Part shown: in pieces, positions 15,799 to 25,990 of the stretch
Layout: each line of letters starts with the position of its first letter
Numbering within the stretch: position 1 is the stretch's first letter
Made by a program: the position numbers and the translations under genes
Notes under the pieces: generated by a model
Databases searched by the model: none
What the model saw: the letters and a program-made list of their open reading frames with translations, nothing else
Told to the model about the DNA's origin: nothing
Source: Scleromitrula shiraiana
Lineage: Eukaryota > Ascomycota > Leotiomycetes > Helotiales > Sclerotiniaceae
Length of the DNA: 64,000 bases
NCBI GenBank assembly: GCA_028455995.1
Contig: JABELC010000011.1
Coordinates: 1,240,001 to 1,304,000 of the forward strand
Direction of reading: 5' to 3'

Positions 15799-16879
15799 TT
15801 ATGGAATTTCAGGCAATATCAACTCCCCTTCTTGTGGGAACACATCCAACGACCCAGCCCATTTCACCTGGTTCTCCTCTCCAAACTTTCTTATATCCTC
15901 GAAATTCCTACATTTATGTTCCCGATTAAAGTCGGGAAATATATGTGGATGTTCTCCAACCCGTGCCCACAAATATGGATGAACGCCCGTATCTGCTGTA
16001 CACATCAATTGTTGACGAAGAGTATCGACGCAATGCCCTGAGTGTGGTCAGATGAAGCCTAAGTCTGGTAGAGTGGAGAAAAGAGCAACGATGGATTCAC
16101 TTACCAATATGTTTCTGTAACATCCACTCCTTGTCCATGAATGAACTCATGTGAATTTCGCGATAATACTCTGAATTGAAGTAAAGACTTTGGCGAAGAA
16201 GATTCTGGGATTGGTTAACGAATATAATTCATGGGTATTTGAAAGAGACCTCTACCAAGCAATGCAAGTGATGTAGGACTTCGAGCGAAGCAGGGTATCC
16301 AGGACCACCGTATTGTTTTCCCACCATAAAATGATCGCGAGATATACCAGCTCGCTCAGCGTCTTCCGGAGCTACGATTAGATTTCTGTCTGTTGGAATT
16401 CAGTCAGTCCGGTTATCTAATCAAACCAATAAGAACTTTCGAAGATAATTTACATCCAATCCCCAAGTTTTCCCAGGCTTCGTCAACTTCCGGACTTGGT
16501 TTTTCCCGGTATATTGTGTCCGTAATTAATGAGTAGTTAAAACGAACAGTTTCGTATGTTATATCTACTCCCTCTGTAACAGGACCTGCTTGTGGTTAGC
16601 TTAGAGCTTGACAATGATTGTTGATGAATGCTCACTCCAGCTTTGGGTTGTGTGACGAGCACATATGGCATCGAGATTCCCGAGTCCACTAAATCGAGAA
16701 GTAATGAGATAAGTCGCGACGTTGGAGATGAGAGTCATAAGAAGAAAGCCCATGGCGAAGTACCAGCCCCGAGTCCATGGCCTTGGGATGTTAGACACTA
16801 GTAGACCATCTTCCTTGTCGTTAAACTCGAACTCGACATCTGTCAGAAAGGGCACACTTGAATCATCTGGAGTAGTCAT
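15799..16879 (-). CDS. UstYa-like (DUF3328) oxidase, RiPP-associated
   Basis: Five exons: 16879-16636, 16585-16454, 16389-16256, 16204-16105, 16037-15799; 849 nt, 282 aa, all phases close. Residues about 39-60 form one membrane span after a short acidic N-terminus. The lumenal part shows the family hallmark, two HxxHC motifs: HHLHC at 165-169 and HIGHC at 202-206. Between the span and these motifs lies the family-typical stretch with SPEVDEAWENLGIG. UstYa/UstYb proteins oxidise and cyclise Tyr-containing core peptides in ustiloxin-type (dikaritin) biosynthesis; two HxxHC motifs are the proposed metal site. The gene is the first intact one right of the AT-rich block and lies 1.6 kb from a repeat-core secreted precursor. 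Both motifs and the full length are present, so it looks functional. The substrate is inferred from neighbourhood only. Confidence 0.88.
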
Positions 16880-17353
16880 CTTTAATCCACTAACACTTCA
16901 TCAAAAGCTTGCAAGAGATGTTAAATAGGACCAAGCTTGCTCAATATGAACCTCAGATCTTTAATGCTAATGATCAAATGACCGAGAAAGGTTCTAAGGA
17001 GGGAATACAAAAATATTTGGAACTTTATTGAAAATTTACTCTTTACATCATATCTCGGGGATATCTAAAGAGAGTGCTATGGTACAATTCTTCATGCGGT
17101 CAGCACTATACACTTCCTGCGTGGAGTCTCGTCTGACTCAATAGCTCCGTCGGTGATGGCCAAACGCACTAATCGTATAGAAGATCCAGTACTACAGCTA
17201 TAACATTGAGCCTTATCTGATCTAATAGTCACGAAAATGTTGACATATGCATTTTTCGTACATAAAACCAATGGGGTGAATTATATAAAAATTGCATGGG
17301 GCAACACGCGCCAAGACTGTTCTCTCCTGCCCCTTGCGGTTAAGAGAACGAGG
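16880..17353. other. Intergenic, upstream of the UstYa-like gene
   Basis: Normal base composition and no open frame of note. It should hold the promoter of the minus-strand UstYa-like gene. The right end borders a small transposon whose 8-bp target duplication begins at 17,354. Confidence 0.6.
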
Positions 17354-17361
17354 GGCAAACC

Positions 17362-17903
17362 TTATCTCATCCTTCGACCCTTCGACATACTACCCCATAT
17401 AAAAATATTTTGACTAATAATAATCTTTAATTTTTTATCTGAGATTTATTAAAATATTGAAACGTTTTTCATTATAACTTTAAAATAAAAATAAATAAAT
17501 TAAGTTAATAAATTAATAATTCAAGTTCAAGTTTTTTAAAATATTAAAAATGAAAAATAAATTAAATTAATAATATTTAAAATAAAATTTATTTATTATA
17601 AAATAACTTGAATTTTAACAATAATATCTTAAATTAAATTAATAAATATTAATAAATAACTTTTTTTAAAAAATATAATCTTTTTAAATTAAATATTATT
17701 AAAATAAATATATATTATTGAAAATAAACATATATTATTAAAAGACTTTTGTTAAATATTAAATTAAATTTACTTCAATTAAAAAATGAATCATTCTCAT
17801 ACTAAAACATTAGTAATTTTCCCATATTATAACGTTATATGTTATTATACGTCATTATACTTTTTTATCCAGTTTAACTCCCGAGAGTCTGAATATGAGA
17901 TAA
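17362..17903. mobile_element. Non-autonomous hAT-like MITE with 8-bp TSD
   Basis: A 542-bp AT-rich insert bounded by the inverted repeats TTATCTCAT (17,362-17,370) and ATGAGATAA (17,895-17,903); similarity extends a few bases inward. It is flanked by perfect 8-bp direct repeats GGCAAACC (17,354-17,361 and 17,904-17,911). An 8-bp target duplication is typical of the hAT superfamily. There is no coding capacity. The interior is nearly pure A/T while the ends keep some GC, suggesting RIP of the body. The insertion lies between the UstYa-like gene and the precursor gene. Confidence 0.8.
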
Positions 17904-18046
17904 GGCAAACCACATAACGTCAAGCTATCTCTGTTGAAATTTCACGACATTTTGGCCTCGATATACTTCGAAATTCGATGCTCAGACCTAAAGTTGCTAC
18001 AGTATACATGCTATCGACATTGCCATTGCTATTGCCCGTCACGCGG

Positions 18047-18283
18047 TGCACGGAATTATCCGCACACCTAAAAACTCACTCTGTTCAATAAAATAAAACA
18101 ATTCTAAAAATATACAAGATAACTTCAATTCTTAAAGGGTTGTAAAACAGACTTGAAATTTTGATGGCCTCAAACTTTTTTGTTAAGATAATTTATGGTT
18201 GTTTTAATATAATTTCTAGTTTGAAGGAGTATTTTTGAGATTGTTGGATTTTGAGGTATTAGGTGTGCGGATAATTTCGTGCA
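18047..18283. mobile_element. Short MITE with ~25-bp terminal inverted repeats
   Basis: A 237-bp element with near-perfect inverted ends: TGCACGGAATTATCCGCACA.. at 18,047-18,071 and its complement at 18,259-18,283 (one difference, G versus A in the sixth to eighth position). There is no open frame. A target duplication is not obvious, so the superfamily is not assigned. It sits 236 bp beyond the stop of the minus-strand precursor gene. Confidence 0.75.
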
Positions 18284-18519
18284 TTGCGTGCCCGTGTCAG
18301 CGGGCTTCATTATCAATTAATATAAAGGTAGAAAATTGATTTCAGTCACAAGGCCAGGCATAGTTCAGATATAGGTCGTTACTTATTGCATGAAAACTAC
18401 CTTGGGAGGTGTAGAGATATTCTGCTGCTCTCTGCAGCTCTAATATCACTTCATTTCTTCTTCGATTGTTACTTCCACTAATCATATTTAAGCATACACA
18501 ACTCTCTTCTCGACTTCTT

Positions 18520-19041
18520 CTATTTGGTAACGCCATAGAATCCAACATCAGCCTTTTCAGCATCCCTTTTGGTGACACCATAGAACCCAACATCGGCCTT
18601 TTCAGCATCCCTCTTGGTGACACCATAGAACCCAACATCGGCCTTTTCAGCATCAGCCTCTCTCTTGGTAACACCATAGAAACCAACATCAGCCTTTTCA
18701 GCATCAGCCTCTCTCTTGGTAACACCATAGAAACCAACATCAGCCTTTTCAGCATCAGCCTCTCTCTTGGTGACGCCGTAGAACCCAACATCAGCCTTTT
18801 CAGCATCAGCCTCTCTCTTGGTGACGCCGTAGAACCCAACATCAGCCTTTTCAGCATCCCTCTTGGCCACAACTTCATCCGCTTGATCATACTTTAAAAA
18901 GTTGGCAACTTCCCGTTTTCCTTTTCACCCTATTAGTAATTTGATTGCATGGAGGAAACGGGAGTGCTCACCGTCTAGAATTGGTGCTGCAAGAGCCATG
19001 CCGAGAAGACTCAAGGCTGCAAATTGGTAGGTAATCTTCAT
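18520..19041 (-). CDS. Secreted Kex2-type repeat precursor (RiPP precursor)
   Basis: Two exons: 19041-18972 and 18920-18520, 51-bp intron; 156 aa. Residues 1 to about 19 are a clear signal peptide (MKITYQF.., ending ALAAP). After Lys-Arg at the exon junction and a short acidic spacer come seven repeats, each ending in a Kex2 site except the last, which ends TK. The repeat core DAEKADVGFYGVTK is identical in all seven; repeats 2-5 carry an extra EA after Lys-Arg (17 aa) and repeats 1, 6 and 7 do not (15 aa). Such precursors are cut in the Golgi by Kex2-type protease. A Tyr-containing core beside UstY-type genes is the signature of dikaritin RiPPs. The intron acceptor (AAAG) is inferred from frame and restores KR. 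Alternative: a linear secreted repeat peptide or pheromone-like signal. The product is not known to me, and toxicity is not implied by sequence. Confidence 0.85.
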
Positions 19042-19676
19042 GATGATGGTGATGATGACGATGATGATCGGGGGAGATAATTGTATATGATGGTGTGACT
19101 GAGGAGGTAGATATGTACGTGGTTTAATTCTAGTTGTCTGAGAACAAGTTACGCATTGTATTGTGATGGGCAAAAGGCTTCTTATATCGAGTGAGCTTGA
19201 TCTGAACAGAACTCTTGCCAAGCTCGCAATCGCAGATATTTTGTGATTGAGATAATGCACCTTCCTATCTAGAGTGTGATCTACATGTGCCGCACACGTT
19301 GTAAGTGCAGAAGTGGATCCTTCTATACCAAGTGATATGTGCAAAAACTGCTGAGATATTGCATCTTTGTATGCTACTCGTAAAAAAGTACCAATAGTGA
19401 TTAGATTTCGACAAGATAGTCTGGCTGCATCTTTCTCATGTTCTACTTTGAGAAAGTCTAACCTCTTGAGCAAGTTTAAGCCGTGATATTTGACAGGATA
19501 AGTGCTTGGCAGTATCTTCGACTAGAATTTGTCAATACAAGTAATTCTGAGCAATCGATTTGGAATCCCCCCTCGTTTCTTTGTTTTTCTTATCGTTGCT
19601 GTGTACATTTATTTTGGAAGAGTCTTGTTTGTTTCCTGCTCATAGTCGCCTGAATTCACGATTTAGGAAGATCGTC
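19042..19676. promoter_or_regulatory. Divergent promoter of precursor and UstY-like gene
   Basis: 635 bp between the starts of the minus-strand precursor (19,041) and the plus-strand UstY-like gene (19,677); shared control is plausible. On the minus strand a TATAAG motif (plus-strand 19,181-19,186) lies about 140 bp upstream of the precursor ATG, a reasonable TATA box. A 21-bp segment at 19,219-19,239 recurs with one mismatch at 62,320-62,340. Confidence 0.45.
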
Positions 19677-20327
19677 ATGGCTAGCAAGAGCAGCGCATTG
19701 GGGAACATTCTATCCAACAATGTTCAATATCATCAACTACCACATGTAGCAGAACAAGCAGATCAGTTAGATCAGCCTGCCCGACAAAACATCACGGCCA
19801 AATCTTCAAGAAAGATCCAAGTACTCATCGGTACCATTGCAGTTACACTAATTACGATCACTGCGATATTGATATCGCCAAAGCTGCATACGAGATTGCC
19901 CAAGTATATTGATTGCGGCTCGTCAAGTCAAGAGGCTCAATCAAAAGGGTGTGTCATGGAACCGATGATATATGGATGGATTCCTAAGGAATGTTTCATC
20001 GAAGAACTCAGTAGCCAATACTCCCCATTTGAGGATCGAGAATGGTATACCGATGAAACTTTCCAAGTCCAAATATCGTCCGAAGATCTATGGACGGGGA
20101 AACAAAAGCACATTTTCACCCATAATTATCATGACACGCACTGTTTGTTTTTATGGCGGAAGCTAGCATGGGGTGTTGCAAGAAGGGTGGATTACTTGGA
20201 CGACAAATCGCTGCAATTGGATCACACAGATCATTGCTCGCATTCGTTGGACAATGGGCGAGAGTCAAAAAATGCCACGAACGATGTTACTTTGGGATTT
20301 CATAGATGTGAAAGAATGTCATGGTAA
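19677..20327 (+). CDS. Small single-span protein with two HxxHC motifs (UstY-like)
   Basis: Intronless, 216 aa from the ATG at 19,677. An upstream in-frame ATG at 19,560 would add a 39-aa hydrophobic extension; the internal start is preferred because it leaves a short cytosolic tail before the membrane span at about 48-67. The lumenal part has CGSSSQEAQSKGC at 80-92, then HDTHC at 152-156 and HTDHC at 183-187. Two HxxHC motifs after one N-terminal span is the architecture of UstYa-type proteins, although the rest of the sequence differs from the neighbouring DUF3328 gene. I recognise it as a widespread fungal family of short CG..EA..GC proteins rather than canonical DUF3328. Divergent orientation to the precursor suggests co-regulation and a role in processing the core peptide; this is inference. 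Confidence 0.7.
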   Translation: MASKSSALGNILSNNVQYHQLPHVAEQADQLDQPARQNITAKSSRKIQVLIGTIAVTLITITAILISPKLHTRLPKYIDCGSSSQEAQSKGCVMEPMIYGWIPKECFIEELSSQYSPFEDREWYTDETFQVQISSEDLWTGKQKHIFTHNYHDTHCLFLWRKLAWGVARRVDYLDDKSLQLDHTDHCSHSLDNGRESKNATNDVTLGFHRCERMSW

Positions 20328-20679
20328 TAATGATTAATTGTATGGAATTGAATCATGGGGACGATCATCACTGGCTGTTGATGAATGTGTAGACATAAGA
20401 GTTTAGGATACAAAGGTGCATTGAATTACTAGAAATGATAAGGATTATTTCCTTGATTTTCCCAACTCTAAGTATTTTGTAATGAGTTCTAAATTCATAT
20501 ATTATGATGTCTTTGAGACCTATTTTACATTTGGTGTCCATGAACGCCTCGCTCTAATAGGTATGGCCGCCTTGGGAAACGCCTCTGCTGAAAACGTGTA
20601 AATCATACATTAGACACATAAGAGTGCTAAGAACAAAAGTACGAAACAAATTCACTGGGTCTTTTCTACTTGCCCAGTT
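20328..20679. other. Convergent intergenic gap
   Basis: 352 bp between two convergent genes. It should hold both 3' ends. I see no repeat or conserved signal in it. Confidence 0.5.
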
Positions 20680-23600
20680 TTACGAAAGCAGATTTCGTAG
20701 CGATGGACTTGCACTTGCCCCACCGTTTACACGGTTATCGTTCGGCCGGACACCGTTGCTTGACACTCCATTATCACGAAGCGGTTCTCGATTTATTGGG
20801 GGGCTACCATGAGGTGGTCCATACGAACGAGGATGAAGTGGTGCATTGTTGTGCGGGAAAGGGTGCTCCGGCGCACGAGGGGGAGGCCCGCCATTTGTCA
20901 GATGCTGAGGAGGGGGTCTAGTTGTAGCGTATGATGGATAAATTCCATTTGGTATATGGGGAGGCGGAGGCCCCACATTTCTATGTGGTGATGGTGGATA
21001 GCCATTAGGCGTTTGCGATATACGACCGTTTTGATGAGGCGATAAATGTAAGCTTTGAATGGGTTGTCTACTAAGAGGTGGATTCCCAAGTTGCAGGGAT
21101 GGTCCTGGAATTCGAGGAGAGTGATTACCATTCATTTGGTGTATTGAGGAAACACTGGGTGGTACTGGGGATTGACGTGACCAACTGTTGTAAGGTGGAT
21201 ATGACGGAGGAGGCGGTGGCCATGGGTATTGATGTGCTGTATGATTGAGTTCGGGTTCAGGTGGGTTAATGCTTGCTACAATTGGAGCAGGCGCAGGAGC
21301 AGAAAGAGGAATTGGAGGTCTTGATAGTTCTTGTTCGATGATGGGTACAGGTGTCGGCTCTTTCTTGATCTTCTTCCAATGGCATTGATGACATTGGAAG
21401 TCGGTGGTCGGAGGGATAGGTTTGTGCGTATTTTGATGCAAGGCTGCGGCGGCCAGAGCAATGGGACCACCACCGGGCCTTTCAACCGTTGAACCATTTG
21501 CCAGATTTCCATTCGTATAATGAGGACTTTCTGAATTCGAATAGCCATTAACAGGTATAGGATCGAGTGGGGCAGCAAGAACAGTACTTGTAATCATCGG
21601 CCACCATTTCGGGCTGACATCCACATCACATGTAACGCACTTTCTTTCCGGCTCTAGTGAAGTCGACGAACCATTTGCCGATGGAGCCTCTTCAATCTTG
21701 ACAAGTGTAAGAGATGCACGCCTGTTGATAGGAGCACCGGTAGAAACTCCCGTAGTAGATGTCCTACGATTCTGAGGTGTCCCCGAAGAAGCAGGATTGA
21801 CAACTTTGGTGAATTGGTTGATAAGAGTTGCCTTGCGGACTGTGCCAGTTAGAGCTAAATCAGCTTGCTTGAAATTTTGAACATAGAGTTGTAGAGCATT
21901 AAGGCCTGTTTCATCGACTATGTCATGCATCCGATGAACAATGGTTTTTGTGGGTGCATGTTCCTTGCACCATACCGCAGCAGACATGCTACCACTCTCG
22001 CCGTTAATGTTTACAATATTGGTATGGTCCCTGCGAGATCCCTTGACTGGCGCAATGTCAAATCCCAGGACATATCCACCCTGGTGTGCACATTCGACGT
22101 GTACTGCGACGTATTAGCATTCAAGATCAAATTTACCTGAGTGATAAAACTTACCTGGAGCTCGGCATGAGTGACAATTTACACAGGCACCACCTTTCGA
22201 CTTGCATACGCGACATGTTTCCTCGTACCTAGGAGATGGAATGGATGGAATTCCTTCAGATGGCTCGAGCGCTTTGGCGTTACCGAACTTCACTTCAGGG
22301 GTAAACACAGCACAAGTGACATGTACCCAGTTATTATTAGCTGTACGTTTCAAAGGTTCTCGAGGATTAAGAGGCTTGTTAGCTTCTTCTTGTTTCTTTC
22401 GAAAGTAATCGGCGGTCTTCTGCGCATTTTCCCTCTCGATACGATCACGCTCACGTTCTTTCTCAGTCTTTTTCTTATGAGAAATTTTGGGCGGCTCTAC
22501 GAAGTCTGCTTCGGTGTAATCTACGGGACAAAGCATGCATTTATATTGCTACGGTTATTAGCGGCAGAATTAGCATATTTGACGGGGAGCTTACTATTGA
22601 AACCTGTGGATTCTTGTCATTCTGACACATATCACAGGTCCATTTGCGAGGACTTGGATTATCGACGACTCCATAACAATTTCGATGGACAGCCATACGA
22701 CATTCCTTGCAAGAAAGATGTTGATCCCCAAGAGGTTCCATCTGGCCACAGACGGCACAGGGTAGAGTTTTTGGTTTGGGTGGTTCCGGGGGTGGTGGAG
22801 GAGGAGGTGGCAGAGGGGCAGGTTTTTCAGCTATCGGCTTCTTCTTTGCTGGCGCAACTGATACGGCAGGGGCAATATCAGGTGTCGATTCGGAATTATC
22901 TTTATCTGAGCTTGCTTTCACTTTCTTCCTCGGCGGTTCTGCACCCGAAGCAGCAGTTGTGGATCCTGATGTTGAAGCGCCGGCTGCTGGTAGAGGAACA
23001 GCCACAGGTACTGGTTCTACATGATTAAAAACCTCATTGACGGCCATGAGTTCCTTGAGGAGCTCTTCGTCGACCTTTCGCTTCCAGGCTCGCCCACCAG
23101 CTGCGGCCACCTTCTTTGCAACTTCATCAATATCTTCCCATTGAATCGCATACCGGCGCCACAGCTCTGCACATCTTCTGCAGAGGGCCAGTACTAGTTG
23201 GACACCCTTTTCCTTGGCAGCCCCTTTGCTGTTTGAGTTTTCTGGTACTGTGGTACCTGCAGGGGTATTTGGGGCTCTTCTCCATTGTCTCGAGCTCCGA
23301 GTAGCACAGAACTTGCATTGAAAACCTCGCTTCTTCGCCAGGGCTTTATCGTTGTCAAAGGCAGAATCGTCGTGATCATCAGCAACGTCATCCTGTAGCT
23401 TACCCAAGTTTGCCTCAATTCTTTTGGCCTCTTTTTTACCTTTGCGTCCGGAGTAGTTACCCCATACTTGCTTACCACGATCCGTCTTTTTCCAGGTATA
23501 GTAAAACCGGACCACATCAGCAGCACTCATAGTTTTCACGTGTTTTTTAATACTGTGCCACTCGGAACCAAATTTGGTTACACCATCTTCGAATTTTTTG

Positions 23601-25990
23601 AGCTCAGCGGGGCTCACTTCCGGTTCCTTGAACACTTTTTTATCAACCTTAGAGAGCTCCTCGAGGGCTTTTTCGACAGCGAAATTGTTGGAGTAAAGAA
23701 GCAGCAAGGCTATGTCAAGCAAATTGGTCGAAAATTCGGGCAAACCAAGAGACTTTGCCATTGTCTTGGCACGAGCCATATAATCAGTCACCAATTGCTC
23801 ATATGCAGGAACATCCATGGGCGAGGGACTGTCATCCATCCCTCGTTCAGAAGCGCCGGACATCTCGCCTACTTCTGGAATCCGGAATTGCAATGTCGCC
23901 GTGTTACTTGGATCGTCGTTGGCCGAATCATCACCGCGATGGGTGTACCCATTTGGCTCATCCATCACCCATGGCGGTCGTTTCTCTCGCGCAATCTTGT
24001 CAGCTTCCAGAGCAGCTATAGTCTCCTTCGATAACTTTGCATCCCTTCGATTACTGCTACCTCCCTTGATGTATTTCTTCTTGATTTCTACATGTTTGAC
24101 GTACTCTACAGGTCTACCAGGCCACGCAGTGACATTGGCCTGATGGCGAGTACCAAGCCGAGAACTAGCTCGTGGATAAATTCGATCATCATAGTCTAGC
24201 GCATCCTCGACCTTACAATGGATGCCTAAATATCGAAAGAGCCATAAACCTGCTTGGTGAACCTGTTCCGCTGTCCCTGGGTGAATGGAGAGCTCGGGTT
24301 CTTGAGATTCTGTAGGACTGTTGCCATTCGTATCAAGTGCATCCCCAACAGCTGCCGGAAAGTCATCGTCATCATCGTTCATTTCGTCATCGTCAGCTTC
24401 GATGGTCATATCGTTAATGTTTGGAGTGTTTCGAGCCTCAAGTTTCTTCTCTTGGGCTTTGCTACAGGGGCCACAAGCCCAAGCGAAGCCACGAGATGGT
24501 TTCTTCAACAAAGGTGGGTTGACACAACACATGTGGTAGGTGTTTTGACAAACCGCACAATCGACAGAATCGTTGCTTGATAGTATTAGCTTGCCATTCG
24601 GATCTGTAGGATATTTGGAGGTTTACCTTGCGCAGTATTTACTGCATCGTTTGCAGGATTTCACAGCACTCGTCAGTTCTTTACCACGACCTGCCTCCAC
24701 AATGATATACTTCCAACGTTCATCCAGGACCTTTTTGACCGGTACCGGAACGTTGATGACCTGAAAAGTAGGGATGACATCATAGAAACGATGTATATAG
24801 CGGTCGTACAGTTTTTCGTACCAAAAGCAATCTTTTGTTTTTCTTAAATCATCCATCTTCTCAACCTCTGCTTTATGCTTTATTTGACATTTTCCACGTA
24901 AGGCCGTAAGAGGACTGATATCAGAGTGCATAGACGCGAAAACTTGACGGGTGTCATTCACTTTGCGACCAATGTCCTTTGGCCTATAGTACCAGTTGAG
25001 TCGTAAGGCGTCTATAGGTTGTTTGGCATCGTTACCAACATGTAAAAACTCCATGATACGACCGATATAGTACGGCTCTCCAGGAGGCTCACACACAAGA
25101 TACACGTGATCTGAAAGATGTTAATATCCCTGGCGTAGAATTCGTAGAGCAGTGAAATCAATATAGCGAATTTTAATACACTTACCGTTCACTTCAAGAA
25201 TTGTACCGTCATCCGCCACAAGTTTCTGATCTTTCAATCGAGCGCCACAGTCATCGAAGCTTAACATATTTGATTCGCGAAAGCCTGGTATCACTTGACT
25301 AGCCATATTACCCCCGCGGGTGGTTGCCTGCAAAGCTGAGCCATTCTGAGGAGTAGTCTGGGAAGAATTTTGGGTTGCGATTGTTGCTGCTTGGCTAGGC
25401 GCTTTCCTTTTCTTAGAAGTCGTTGCAGCAGTCGGATTTGCAGAGAATGTAGAGGTGCCGGGGATTGGCTCCTTGTAATGATTTTGCGACGGAGCAGATT
25501 GCTCTGGCTCAGGTACGTTATTCTTCTTTGCAGCCGTTGCCCGCCCTGTATCCGCAGTCTTGGAAGAGTTCGATTCGCTGGCTCGAGCGGCCCTTCGTCC
25601 TTCCTTCATCGCCGCTGCTATCTCAATATCTACATCCATCTCCTTGTCCTCTGCATAGTTTGGTCTTGAATTGCCAGTCCTGTTGCGTGATCGAGTGCCA
25701 TAAGCCGCACCACCCGTGCCGCTAACCCCAACATCTTTCGAAGATTGATTCGATGAGGTCGAATTAGTGGCGGTCATAGGTTGAGATTCTGCTTCGCGCA
25801 AGGCCGTCACTTCGGTATCCGGAGCTTTCATGGTTACGTCGGTTGAAGGTGCTGGGAGCGATATGGCGGCTGCTGCATCGATAGGTTGTGAAGGTTGCGC
25901 AGACACATTATCTGTATGTACATTTTCTCGCGACAGGTGTTTATCGGACGAGCCATCAACGATGGTAGCAATGGTACTGTCCTTGGTCAT
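20680..25990 (-). CDS. SNT2: Snt2-like BAH/PHD/SANT chromatin regulator
   Basis: Five exons: 25990-25186, 25110-24627, 24575-22595, 22548-22155, 22103-20680; 5,088 nt, 1,695 aa. Order: disordered Ser/Thr-rich N-terminus (1-250); BAH domain (about 255-410, HVYLVCEPPGEPYYIGRI); PHD finger (about 415-470, with CKRC, CAVC and CGPC); SANT domain (about 740-800, FGSEWHSIKKHV..FYYTWKK); a GATA-like Cys pair (CKFC..CRRC); an extended PHD (about 1035-1265, CAVCGQ through HVECAHQGG); and a long Pro-rich C-terminus. In yeasts Snt2 is a histone-reading subunit of histone deacetylase or demethylase complexes and acts in the nucleus in stress and developmental gene control; Fusarium and Magnaporthe homologues affect conidiation and growth. 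Length and domain order match the family. Divergent from the helicase gene across 1.9 kb. Confidence 0.9.

Noticed and set aside
17319..17357. Interlocked inverted repeats (GTTCTCT, TGCCCCT, AGAGAAC, AGGGGCA) that could form a pseudoknot
   Set aside because: Arms of only 7 bp, no evidence of transcription, and the last arm overlaps the transposon target duplication.
18520..18870. Repeat array as a CRISPR or simple minisatellite
   Set aside because: The 45-51 bp units encode a conserved peptide with synonymous changes, behind a signal peptide; there are no spacers.
18466..18897. Plus-strand 143-codon open frame over the precursor
   Set aside because: Antisense shadow of the repeats; the minus frame has signal peptide, intron and Kex2 sites.
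18520..19041. Precursor as a mating alpha-pheromone gene
   Set aside because: Filamentous ascomycete alpha-pheromones usually have Trp and a C..PGQ..C-like core; this core has neither, and the neighbours are UstY-type genes. Not fully excluded as another secreted signal.
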